A DNA stretch of 64,000 nt from Bacteroidia bacterium. GTDB lineage: Bacteria; Bacteroidota; Bacteroidia; Flavobacteriales; Flavobacteriaceae. The position numbers and the translations under genes are program-made. Below the pieces are notes generated by a model. It saw only the letters and a list, made by a program, of their open reading frames with translations, was not told where the DNA came from and did not search any database. The DNA lies in the NCBI GenBank assembly GCA_030427585.1, contig JAUIBW010000005.1:1-64000 (forward strand), given 5' to 3'. Positions 8,327 through 16,607 of this stretch are shown piece after piece. Position 1 is the stretch's first letter. Every line of letters starts with the position of its first letter.

Positions 8327-9100
8327 ATGGAATTCATTCTGGTTGGTATTGTAGCTTTATTAGGATCTGGATTAACATTTTTCTCTGGTTTTGGGTTAGG
8401 TACATTATTGATGCCTGTATTTGCAATATTCTTTCCTATAGATATTGCCATTGCTCTTACCGCAATAGTACATTTGCTTAATAATTTGTTTAAACTAACT
8501 CTTGTTGGTAAAAAAGCTAATTTGAAAACCGTGCTACGTTTTGGGTTACCTGCTATTGTATTTGCCTTTTTTGGCGCATATACATTAGGTAAACTCACCT
8601 ATATAGATCCCTTATTTAGCTACACTATTGCTGATACCATATATGAAATCACTGCGGTAAAAATATCTATTGCTATAGTATTAATCTTTTTCTCCCTCTT
8701 TGATCTTATACCAAAGTTGAAACGATTAGAGTTTGATATCAAATATTTACCCTGGGGTGGTGCACTAAGTGGTTTTTTTGGAGGATTATCGGGGCATCAA
8801 GGAGCATTACGAACAGCTTTTTTAATTCGGGCAAAGTTAAGCAAGGAAGCTTTTATAGCCACAGGGGTGGTTATTGCCTGTTTTATTGATATCTCGAGAC
8901 TCACTATATATGCAAAAGACCTTTTACAATTAGGTGATCAGCTTAATTATCCTATGCTTATAGTCGCAACATCAATGGCTTTTATTGGGGCTTACATAGG
9001 AAATAAATTTCTTAAAAAGATAACCATACATACGATTCAAATAGTGGTAGGGGTTTTATTAATTGTGTTTGCAATACTTCTGGGGATTGGAATTTTGTAA
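8327..9100 (+). CDS. TSUP-family membrane permease (sulfite exporter TauE/SafE-like)
   Basis: A 257-residue integral membrane protein with about seven to eight hydrophobic segments and the repeated glycine-rich motifs of the TauE/SafE family: GSGLTFFSGFGLGTLLMPVF (about 13-32), and WGGALSGFFGGLSGHQGALR (about 143-162) at the start of the second half, reflecting the internal duplication of the fold. Members move sulfonates, sulfite, sulfide or related anions across the inner membrane. The substrate here cannot be assigned, and no sulfur-metabolism gene is adjacent. It is bordered on both sides by short-period repeat DNA. Confidence 0.85.
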   Translation: MEFILVGIVALLGSGLTFFSGFGLGTLLMPVFAIFFPIDIAIALTAIVHLLNNLFKLTLVGKKANLKTVLRFGLPAIVFAFFGAYTLGKLTYIDPLFSYTIADTIYEITAVKISIAIVLIFFSLFDLIPKLKRLEFDIKYLPWGGALSGFFGGLSGHQGALRTAFLIRAKLSKEAFIATGVVIACFIDISRLTIYAKDLLQLGDQLNYPMLIVATSMAFIGAYIGNKFLKKITIHTIQIVVGVLLIVFAILLGIGIL

Positions 9101-9427
9101 AACCTGAGTAGGAAGTCAGAGGCTGGAAGTCAGATGTTTTACAATTTCAAAGAAGCAAAGTTTTTCCACTTTATACTTCCGACTCCCGACACCCAACTCT
9201 CGACTTCAAACCCTGTATTCCCGACTTTTACCTTTTTCACTTCAATATTCGATATTAGATATTCGACATTCAGTATTATTTTTTCACTTTTACATTTTAA
9301 AGCCCCTAAGAAACAAAGTTTCAAAGTTTTTCTACTTCAAACACCCGACTCCCGACTCCCGACTCCCGACTCCCGACTCCCGACTCCCGACTCCCGACTC
9401 CTAAAACTAATAATTTCACAAACATTC
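9101..9427. repeat. Degenerate repeat-filled intergenic region behind the TSUP gene
   Basis: This spacer is largely repeat DNA. It starts with plus-strand words GAAGTCAG and GGAAGTCAG (9111-9134), continues with AATTTCAAAGAAGCAAAG (about 9141-9158), then inverted-sense words CCGACTCCCGACACCC (about 9180-9196), then AAACAAAGTTTCAAAG (about 9310-9325), and ends in the perfect 7-bp array at 9344-9399. An open frame of 122 codons (9134-9502) crosses it but consists of translated repeats (TPDSRLP) and is not considered a gene. Confidence 0.7.
9344..9399. repeat. Eight perfect 7-bp repeats (CCCGACT)
   Basis: CCCGACT is repeated eight times without change. Seven is not a multiple of three, so copy-number change would shift any reading frame. 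The array is GC-rich against an AT-rich background. It lies 29 bp upstream of a -33/-7 promoter pair for the next gene. Confidence 0.9.
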
Positions 9428-9460
9428 TTTGGTATCACAAACTACATTTATGTATATTTG
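9428..9460 (+). promoter_or_regulatory. Bacteroidota promoter: TTTG / TATATTTG
   Basis: TTTG at 9428-9431 and TATATTTG at 9453-9460 are separated by 21 bp, a good match to the -33/-7 consensus of the main Bacteroidota sigma factor. The gene starts at 9514. Confidence 0.65.
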
Positions 9461-9513
9461 TTCTCGAATTCCTACCCTATTATAAAATCAATATGTATTT
9501 AATTTTTTAAACT

Positions 9514-10296
9514 ATGAAGAAAAGTATTTTTCTATCGGTATCTTTTGTATTGGTATCATTCATCGGTACTGCTCAAAACAACACGTTTCCAACTACTGGT
9601 AACGTAGGGATTGGAACGACAAATCCAGGAGCCAGATTAGATGTGTTAACAACCTCAGGACAAACAGAAAGTTTGGCTCGCTTTAAAATTTATGATGCCC
9701 CTAGTGATTATTTACAATTTACAAATTCTACAGGAGCTGAAAATCAATTTATCCCATTGATCAAAGGACATCATCAATCAGATAATAGAATCACTTTAGC
9801 AATTATGGGCTCTACATCGGATGCAATGGATAACGGAACACATGCTTTAGTTAATTTTGACGCACGTAGACCAACAGGACCTGTACAAAATAGACCATTA
9901 TTTTCTTGGACTAGTTACACAACCAAAATGATGACAATGACTGCGAATGGTAATTTAGGGATAGGAACAGCAACTCCAGATTCAAAACTTGCAGTAAATG
10001 GTAAAATACACGCCAAAGAAGTAAAAGTTGATCTCACAGGTTGGCCAGATTATGTATTCGAAAATAGTTACAACTTACCCAGCTTACAAGAAGTAGAAAA
10101 TCATATTGTAGAAGAAGGACACTTACCTAATATCCCATCAGCTTCAGAAGTAGAAAAAAACGGTATTCAGCTTGGAGAAATGAATGCTAAACTGCTTCAA
10201 AAAATTGAGGAACTTACATTGTATATGATTGCGCAAGACAAAAAAACCAAGCAATTACAGAAAGAAATAGAGCTGCTTAAGAAAAAAACAAAATAA
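9514..10296 (+). CDS. Secreted GIGT-repeat / tail-fibre-like protein with C-terminal coiled coil
   Basis: A 260-residue exported protein. Residues 1-21 (ending FIGTAQ) are a signal peptide. GNVGIGTTNPGARLDV (about 30-45) and GNLGIGTATPDSKLAVNGKI (about 149-168) are the repeat motifs of Bacteroidota surface proteins related to phage tail-fibre stems. The segment LTGWPDYVFENSYNLPSLQE (about 175-194) to LGEMNAKLLQKIEEL resembles the region before an intramolecular chaperone in S74-type proteins, but no autoproteolytic S74 domain is present. The last 35 residues are a predicted coiled coil (KQLQKEIELLKKKTK). It is probably displayed on the cell surface, with unknown ligand. It has its own promoter (9428-9460) and is followed directly by a 7-bp repeat array. 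Confidence 0.72.
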   Translation: MKKSIFLSVSFVLVSFIGTAQNNTFPTTGNVGIGTTNPGARLDVLTTSGQTESLARFKIYDAPSDYLQFTNSTGAENQFIPLIKGHHQSDNRITLAIMGSTSDAMDNGTHALVNFDARRPTGPVQNRPLFSWTSYTTKMMTMTANGNLGIGTATPDSKLAVNGKIHAKEVKVDLTGWPDYVFENSYNLPSLQEVENHIVEEGHLPNIPSASEVEKNGIQLGEMNAKLLQKIEELTLYMIAQDKKTKQLQKEIELLKKKTK

Positions 10297-10502
10297 GTCA
10301 GATGTTCGAAGTCAGAAGTCGGAGGTATGATGTATGATATATAAAATACCTAATTTTTATCTCCGAACTTCGGACTCCTGACTCCTGACTCCTGACTCCC
10401 AACTCCCGACTCCCAACTCCTGACTCCTGACTCCCGACTCCTGACTCCCGACTCCTGACTCCCGACTTCCGACATCAGACTTCTGACTTCTGACTTAAGA
10501 CC
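10297..10502. repeat. Degenerate 7-bp repeat array with an inverted left arm
   Basis: From 10372 to about 10497 some eighteen 7-bp units follow one another in exact register. The core is ACTCC, the first two bases vary (TG, CG, CA, GG), and the last units drift to ACTTC. The left edge (10297-10327) carries the opposite-sense words GTCAGAAGTCGGAGG, so the region can fold back on itself. It starts at the stop codon of the GIGT-repeat gene and ends a few bases before the stop of the convergent gene, and may stand in for a terminator between them. Confidence 0.8.
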
Positions 10503-10509
10503 TAATTCG

Positions 10510-11574
10510 TCACTCTAATAACCGTTTCATATTTACATTCTCATAATTGCGTCGTACAAAATCCAGAGCAGTTTTTAGCACTTGCCCCATAGATCGACTA
10601 CGGCGAAATTTTAAATCCAGTGTAAAATTATAGAGGTGTTCACGCAGTTCTTTTATATTTTCTTTTGTAGAAAGCGTATCTGTACACATACACTTTATAA
10701 GAGTCTCATATCGAGATCTAGACGTAAGTATTCGTTTTGCCAAAACCGAGCGTTCTTCTTTTCTATATTGCTCTATAGAACCAGGCTGCAATTTGTTCAT
10801 TACAATATTTACCATGTCGAAATTCTCTTTAAAAAACTGAGGTTGATATACTTTTAGTTTTCCTTCATAACATTGCTGATCAAAATCAATAGCCCTTATC
10901 TTGTATTCTACATGATCAAAATCATGAATAGGAATAATCACATAATTATAGGATCGCATATCCCCTAACAATCGCATTTGACAGCGCTCATTAAACTTTA
11001 CAAACTCTTTTGCTATCTGTGACTTGGCCTGATCACTTAAATCGGGTAAGAAGTCTTTGATAAATACATCTCCCGGGATTCCTGCAATATGTTCTTCAAT
11101 AAGCGTATTTTTATACACCAAAAAGTTAATTCTATTTGGAGAAAACATATGTTCTAATTCTAATCCATAAATACGTGAAGCATCTGCTTTTTTTACATAG
11201 ATATACGTATAGTTATCATTAAGGATATTCCTAACTTTTATTCTGAAAGGCTTCGAGTTCCCAAAAGTACAATAGTCAATAGCATCGATATTAAGAAACT
11301 CAATAGCATCTTCATTACCATCAGAATGCAGGATTGTATATACTTTTTTAAGGCTGGATTCTATTTCTGGTCGCTCATGTTCTTCATAATATACCCGTAC
11401 CCATAGCGTATCTTCATCCTTACTATCATAAACTACTATAGAACCCGAAAACCTTAGTAAATCATCGTAAAATACCGGAATCTTAATTTTACGGTTACAT
11501 TCTTTCAGGTATGCATCCAGTTTATCGTTGATAGGATACGTTGGTTTTTTCTTCGACATTAATTTTTCATCCAT
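10510..11574 (-). CDS. Unrecognised protein with kinase-like motifs (APH/HipA-like fold suspected)
   Basis: I do not recognise a named family for this about 354-residue protein. Counting from ATG 11574, the second half reads like a bacterial small-molecule or protein kinase: a lysine-bearing strand IYVKKA (about 125-130), a hinge-like LIEEHIAGIPGDVF (about 158-171), LLGDMRSYNYVII (about 202-214) matching the D-x4-N catalytic loop, and IRAIDFDQQCYEG (about 226-238) matching the metal-binding D-F-D. Upstream ATG 11574 and ATG 11559 are both possible. A longer frame to 11619 starts less plausibly. No signal peptide or membrane segment is seen, so it should be cytoplasmic. A tandem-repeat array and an ABC exporter lie divergent to it. 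The kinase reading is inference from motifs only. Confidence 0.6.
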   Translation of the reverse strand: MDEKLMSKKKPTYPINDKLDAYLKECNRKIKIPVFYDDLLRFSGSIVVYDSKDEDTLWVRVYYEEHERPEIESSLKKVYTILHSDGNEDAIEFLNIDAIDYCTFGNSKPFRIKVRNILNDNYTYIYVKKADASRIYGLELEHMFSPNRINFLVYKNTLIEEHIAGIPGDVFIKDFLPDLSDQAKSQIAKEFVKFNERCQMRLLGDMRSYNYVIIPIHDFDHVEYKIRAIDFDQQCYEGKLKVYQPQFFKENFDMVNIVMNKLQPGSIEQYRKEERSVLAKRILTSRSRYETLIKCMCTDTLSTKENIKELREHLYNFTLDLKFRRSRSMGQVLKTALDFVRRNYENVNMKRLLE

Positions 11575-11676
11575 TGTACTTCTTTTTCTAAAAAGCAATT
11601 TACAAATTTCAAATAGCAAAAAACGAAGAACAAAATTAGTATTACAATTTTAATTAAGAAGTGAAAAGGTATTTAG

Positions 11677-11881
11677 GTTCCCTGCACCATGCAAGAGCAA
11701 ATCCTACAATTAGAAAAGTTTCCTGCACCATGCAAGAGCAAATTCTACAATTAGAAAAGTTCCCTGCACCATGCAGGAGCAAATCCTACAATTAGAAAAG
11801 TTCCCTGCACCATGCAGGAGCAAATCCTACAATTAGAAAAGTTCCCTGCACCATACAGGAGCAAATCCCGTAATTAAAAAC
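11677..11881. repeat. Five tandem copies of a 41-bp intergenic repeat
   Basis: Units begin at 11677, 11718, 11759, 11800 and 11841 with exact 41-bp spacing and only a few substitutions. Within each unit TTCCCTGCACCATGCAGGAG can fold as CCTGCA-CCA-TGCAGG (perfect in copies 3 and 4, one arm altered in 1, 2 and 5). An alternative short stem AGGA/TCCT overlaps it. The array fills most of the 394-bp spacer between the divergent kinase-like gene and the ABC transporter gene. There are no spacers of differing sequence, so it is not a CRISPR. Confidence 0.92.
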
Positions 11882-11968
11882 AAACAACAATCAACAACTA
11901 TCAACTTTCTTGTAACAAAACCCTATACTTGTCGTCTTGTTTTATATAACCACCAAAAACAATTACAA

Positions 11969-12868
11969 TTGGAAAATATCCTCACCTTAAACAATCTCAC
12001 CAAAAAGTTTGGAGCGCTAACAGCTGTCAAAGACCTCTCTTTTACTATAAAAAAGGGAAATGTGTATGGTATTCTTGGTCCAAACGGAAGTGGTAAATCT
12101 ACTACTTTGGGTATCGTACTTAATGTTGTTAACAGTACCTCTGGTGAGTTTATCTGGTTTGATGGCAATACATCAACTCATGATGCGCTAAAAAAAGTTG
12201 GAGCAATCATAGAACGCCCAAACTTTTATCCATATATGACTGCAGCCCAAAACCTTAAATTGGTATGCCAAATTAAAGGGGTTGACAGCAGTAAAATTGA
12301 AGAAAAACTGGAAGTCGTAGGGTTATTAGACCGAAAAGATAGTAAGTTCAGAACATTCTCTCTGGGAATGAAACAGCGATTAGCTATTGCTTCTGCCCTG
12401 CTAAATGATCCCGAAATATTAATCCTTGATGAACCGACTAATGGATTAGATCCACAAGGGATACATCAAATTCGTGAAATCATTAAAAAAATTGCTTCCC
12501 AGGGAACCACAATACTTTTGGCATCTCACCTACTCGATGAAGTAGAAAAAGTATGTAGCCATGTAGTGATTATAAGAAAAGGCGTAAAACTGTATTCTGG
12601 ACCTGTAGATGAAATGAATACTAGTTATGGTTTCTTCGAACTAAAGAGCGATCAAAAATCTGCATTAACAGAGTGGTTATCTAAACATAATGATTTCAAA
12701 AATTTCAAAGAAGAAGATGGAAAAATAATTGCATTTTTAGCACATGAGCTTGATGCAGAAAGTCTTAACAGGCAACTATTTGCAGCAGGAATAGTTCTTA
12801 CACACCTTGTAAAACGAAAAGAAAGCCTTGAAGAACAATTCTTACAATTAACCAACAATTTAAACTAA
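11969..12868 (+). CDS. ABC transporter ATP-binding protein
   Basis: A 299-residue nucleotide-binding subunit with Walker A GPNGSGKST (about 38-46), signature FSLGMKQRLAIASAL (about 130-144), Walker B ILILDEPTNGLDP (about 149-161) and H-loop LLASHLLDEVEKV (about 181-193). The C-terminal 80 residues resemble the BcrA/NatA-type exporters. The start is a TTG giving MENILTLNNLTKKFG, the expected position for the family. No ATG is available before Walker A. The permease gene begins 4 bp after the stop, so the two subunits are translated from one message. The pair is likely an efflux or lipid/peptide export system, with the substrate unknown. Confidence 0.9.
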   Translation: MENILTLNNLTKKFGALTAVKDLSFTIKKGNVYGILGPNGSGKSTTLGIVLNVVNSTSGEFIWFDGNTSTHDALKKVGAIIERPNFYPYMTAAQNLKLVCQIKGVDSSKIEEKLEVVGLLDRKDSKFRTFSLGMKQRLAIASALLNDPEILILDEPTNGLDPQGIHQIREIIKKIASQGTTILLASHLLDEVEKVCSHVVIIRKGVKLYSGPVDEMNTSYGFFELKSDQKSALTEWLSKHNDFKNFKEEDGKIIAFLAHELDAESLNRQLFAAGIVLTHLVKRKESLEEQFLQLTNNLN

Positions 12869-12872
12869 AGCC

Positions 12873-13709
12873 ATGTTACGACTACTAAATATAGAATTTC
12901 AAAAATTAAGATATAATAAAGCCGCAAAGGTAATTACGATAACCTATTTCGTACTTATAACTTTTATCGCTTTAATCGCGTCGATAGAATTTAATTTTGC
13001 CGGTGTAAAATTTAGAATAGCCGATCAGGGGATTTTCAATTTTCCGTATATCTGGCATTTTAATACCTATATCGCTGCGTGGTCAAAACTATTTTTGGCT
13101 ATTGTGATTGTTTCTATGATGGCCAATGAATACAGTCATCGAACCTTAAAACAGAATCTAATCGACGGGCTAAGTAAAAAAGAATTTATTAGCTCTAAGT
13201 TTTTAACTGTTGGTGTCTTTGCCTTGATCTCTACCCTGTTTTTATTCGTGGTATCAATGATTTTGGGATTAAGCTTCTCTGACTATAATGAATTTTCTAT
13301 CATATTCTCTGATCTAGAATATATCCTGGCATATTTCATAAAACTAATTGGCTTTTTTGCTTTTTGTATGTTCCTTGGGATTTTTGTGAAGCGCTCTGCC
13401 TTCGCCCTTGGGTTTTTATTTATCTGGTGGGTTATAGAAAATATTATATATGCGTTGCTGAAATTTAGATTATTTAGAGGAACCGAAATTGCAGATAACA
13501 TCGTACAGTTTTTTCCTTTAGAATCTATGGCAACCTTGATTAATGAACCTTTTACACGTTTAAATTTCATTCAATCGGCTGCAAGTCAATTAGGAGAAAC
13601 TTTTCAAAGAGATTATGCTGTACATTGGTACGAAATCTTAATTGTACTGGTTTGGACAGTTGTTTTTATATATCTGTCTTATTACTTGCTAAAAAAGAGA
13701 GATTTATAA
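12873..13709 (+). CDS. ABC-2 type transporter permease
   Basis: A 278-residue membrane protein with about six hydrophobic segments: one near residues 18-37, a pair around 60-85, and others near 110-130, 145-165, 172-190 and 255-272. It contains MANEYSHRTLKQNLIDGLSK (about 83-102), the cytosolic element shared by ABC-2 permeases of the NatB/BcrB kind. It follows the ATPase gene by 4 bp and should form the channel of the same exporter. The next gene, a large secreted protein, starts 25 bp later and may share the transcript, though its role looks unrelated. Confidence 0.85.
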   Translation: MLRLLNIEFQKLRYNKAAKVITITYFVLITFIALIASIEFNFAGVKFRIADQGIFNFPYIWHFNTYIAAWSKLFLAIVIVSMMANEYSHRTLKQNLIDGLSKKEFISSKFLTVGVFALISTLFLFVVSMILGLSFSDYNEFSIIFSDLEYILAYFIKLIGFFAFCMFLGIFVKRSAFALGFLFIWWVIENIIYALLKFRLFRGTEIADNIVQFFPLESMATLINEPFTRLNFIQSAASQLGETFQRDYAVHWYEILIVLVWTVVFIYLSYYLLKKRDL

Positions 13710-13734
13710 TATATTTGGGCTTCAGAGTTCAACT

Positions 13735-16560
13735 ATGCGATACATCTATATAGTTTTTTTTGTTGTATTCTTTCACTATTCATTGCTGTATAGTCAGGGA
13801 GAAGCTAACAGTTGGTATTTTGGTCAGAATGCAGGGATAAGTTTCAATACAACTCCCCCAACAGCACTTACTAATGGTAGAGTAAATACACTTGAAGGGT
13901 GTACTACAATATCTGATGCAACAGGAAATTTATTATTTTATACCGATGGCATTACTGTTTGGGATCGATCACATGCTATTATGCAAAATGGTACAGGGCT
14001 AAAAGGTGACCCTTCCAGTACCTCTTCTGCACTAATTGTTCCTCAACCAAACTCTCCAAATCTGTATATCGTTTTTACTGTAGATGAACCTCATCATGAC
14101 AATGCTGATAATGATCCCTCTACTTTTGATGGAGATGGGGTAAACGATGGGTTTATGTATTCTATTGTAGACATGTCTTTGAATGGTGGAAATGGAGCTG
14201 TAGTTACAGGACAAAAAAACATCCCCTTGGTTACCTATAATACCTCAAATAACCTAGAAAGCCTATATAAGTGTTCTGAAAAAATTACAGCAGTAAAAAG
14301 TGATGATTGTGATTCATTTTGGGTCATTACACATTTTGTAGATACATTCTATGCATTTAAAGTTGACCAAACCGGGGTTAACACTACACCTGTTACTTCT
14401 CGTATTGGGGTTACTGTTCCTCTTTCTGGATATCGACGTAATGCTTTAGGATACCTTAAAGCTTCCCCAGATGGTGATAAACTAGCTGTAGCACATTTTG
14501 GTTTTGCAACAGTTACAGCAGGTAACGGACCAGGAAAAGTTTTACTTTACAATTTTGATAATACCACAGGGACTATTAGTAATGAGATCGAGTTAAGCAA
14601 CAGCAATTCTCCTTATGGAATAGAGTTTTCTCAAACCGGACAAAGATTATATGCTACTTTCGATATTGGAGATGAAGGAAACGGACAAAGTTTTCTGATG
14701 CAATATGATTTGTCATTGCCGGATAATCAAATTGCAGCAAGCGGAACAAGAATTCTTAACCAAAATAACCAAAGCACTTTTTCTTTTGGCTCAGGAGCTA
14801 TACAACTGGGTCCAGATGGTAAGATTTATCGAACTCTATATGATTTCAACACCCAAAGAGGTGATTATCTTGGAGTTATCCAAAATCCCGAAGCAGCAGC
14901 TGCCAATATAGTTTATAACGAGCAAGGAGTACGTGTTAATACAGATGGTTCTAGAGGTGCTCTTCTTGGGCTCCCCCCCTTTATTCAATCTATTTTTGCA
15001 AAAAATATTGATATTATTAATAATGGAGATCCTAATAATGTTAATCTTGCTTTATGTGAGGGAGGCACATATCGTTTATCATACCAAAATATCCCAGGTG
15101 CTAGCTATACTTGGTTTGTAGACAACAATCAGATTGCAAATGCTGTTCATTTTTTAGATATTACAACAACAGCCAACTACAGGTTAGAAGTTGATCTTAA
15201 TGATGGTAGCTGCCCTCTTATTGGCGTTGCTAATGCTACTTTTTTTGAAGTTCCAACTGCTATTGCCGCTACATTAGTACAGTGTGATGCATATCAAACT
15301 ATAGGGGATAATATTACGTTGTTTGATTTGCACCTTGCAAACGATCAACTTACCGGTGGGAATACTCAATACACAATACAATTCTTTATAGATCAACCTT
15401 CTGCACAGGCAGGAACACCAAGAATCAGTAATGAAAATGCTTTTCAAAACACTCAAAATAATCAGCAAGTGTATGCACGGGTAATCAATACCAACAATAC
15501 AAATTGTTATGATATCACCACTGTTACTTTAGAGGTAAGCTCTACCGATGTAAATGATGCCGAGTTACGAGTTTGCGATGATGATGGTGCCGAAGATGGG
15601 TTTACCACTTTTGATTTAACCCAAGCAAATCAACAGATATTATCAGGAATTACCAATCCTGGATTGACAATCACTTATTATGAAAACACAGAAGATGCAC
15701 TATTAAACAAAAACCCTATTACAATCATTACTAATCGTACACAAAACACTCAAGGTGATGATATTGTTTATGCAAAAGCTGAAGAAAGTGGAGGAGAATG
15801 TTTCGGGATAAGCAGTGTACGTTTATTTGTGGTTCCATTACCTGATATCGAACCAGACGCTGAGTATTTCCTATGTCAAAACGAAACAAGTATCGAAATC
15901 GATGCCGGCTTACCGATTAATAGTAACTTCAATGATTTTACAATCTTATGGTCAACAAATGAGTCTACAGAAACAATTTTAGCAAATCAACCCGGAGATT
16001 ATACAGTAGAAATTACAAACCAGCAAACCGGATGTTCTAAATCCAGAACAGTTACTGTAAACGCATCCAGCGTAGCAACTATAAGATCCATCGATATCAA
16101 TGATGCAAGGGATAATAATACGGTTACCATTAATGCAGAAGGCCTGGGCAATTATGAATATGCAATAGAAATAGATGGGGTTTTAAGCGCATATCAGGAT
16201 GATCCAACCTTTACCAATGTCCCCCCTGGATTTCACAGTGTCTATGTAAGGGATAAGAACGGATGTGTTCCTGTAACCTCTCAGGATATTTCGGTTGTTG
16301 GATTTCCTAAGTATTTCACCCCAAATGGAGATGGTTTTCATGAAACCTGGAACGTAGAAGGAATATCCTCCCAGAGTATGGGCAATTCTCTAATTTTTAT
16401 ATTTAATCGATATGGAAAACTAATCAAGCAACTAAGGGCAGGTACTCCCGGATGGGATGGAACTTTTAACGGGAAACTAATGCCCTCTAGCGAATATTGG
16501 TTTCGTGTAGAATTAGAAGATGGCAGAATTCTTACCGGAAGTTTCTCTCTTATTCGTTAA
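13735..16560 (+). CDS. Large secreted protein with T9SS type-B C-terminal sorting domain
   Basis: A 941-residue exported protein with signal peptide 1-21 (cleavage after LLYSQ). Residues about 22-430 contain propeller-like blades ([47 protein letters not shown]), as in Bacteroidota proteins that carry seven-bladed folds. The middle has several beta-sandwich-like modules with paired cysteines. The last 85 residues, from [15 protein letters not shown] (about 858-872) through [20 protein letters not shown], are the gliding-motility-associated type-B signal that sends proteins through the type IX secretion system, usually with a SprF-like partner. No SprF-like gene is adjacent. It is probably attached to or released from the cell surface. 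Ligand or enzyme activity is not apparent. Confidence 0.85.
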   Translation: MRYIYIVFFVVFFHYSLLYSQGEANSWYFGQNAGISFNTTPPTALTNGRVNTLEGCTTISDATGNLLFYTDGITVWDRSHAIMQNGTGLKGDPSSTSSALIVPQPNSPNLYIVFTVDEPHHDNADNDPSTFDGDGVNDGFMYSIVDMSLNGGNGAVVTGQKNIPLVTYNTSNNLESLYKCSEKITAVKSDDCDSFWVITHFVDTFYAFKVDQTGVNTTPVTSRIGVTVPLSGYRRNALGYLKASPDGDKLAVAHFGFATVTAGNGPGKVLLYNFDNTTGTISNEIELSNSNSPYGIEFSQTGQRLYATFDIGDEGNGQSFLMQYDLSLPDNQIAASGTRILNQNNQSTFSFGSGAIQLGPDGKIYRTLYDFNTQRGDYLGVIQNPEAAAANIVYNEQGVRVNTDGSRGALLGLPPFIQSIFAKNIDIINNGDPNNVNLALCEGGTYRLSYQNIPGASYTWFVDNNQIANAVHFLDITTTANYRLEVDLNDGSCPLIGVANATFFEVPTAIAATLVQCDAYQTIGDNITLFDLHLANDQLTGGNTQYTIQFFIDQPSAQAGTPRISNENAFQNTQNNQQVYARVINTNNTNCYDITTVTLEVSSTDVNDAELRVCDDDGAEDGFTTFDLTQANQQILSGITNPGLTITYYENTEDALLNKNPITIITNRTQNTQGDDIVYAKAEESGGECFGISSVRLFVVPLPDIEPDAEYFLCQNETSIEIDAGLPINSNFNDFTILWSTNESTETILANQPGDYTVEITNQQTGCSKSRTVTVNASSVATIRSIDINDARDNNTVTINAEGLGNYEYAIEIDGVLSAYQDDPTFTNVPPGFHSVYVRDKNGCVPVTSQDISVVGFPKYFTPNGDGFHETWNVEGISSQSMGNSLIFIFNRYGKLIKQLRAGTPGWDGTFNGKLMPSSEYWFRVELEDGRILTGSFSLIR

Positions 16561-16607
16561 TTCTATACGTAGTATTCTGTATCTTTATTGTGAAAAAGAG
16601 AAGATAC

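Noticed and set aside
9134..9502. 122-codon open frame
   Set aside because: It is translated repeat DNA (repeated TPDSRLP) between two genes and has no protein-like composition. The same holds for the opposing frame at 9139-9324.
11677..11881. CRISPR array
   Set aside because: Units are contiguous and nearly identical over their whole 41 bp, with no variable spacers, and no cas genes are present.
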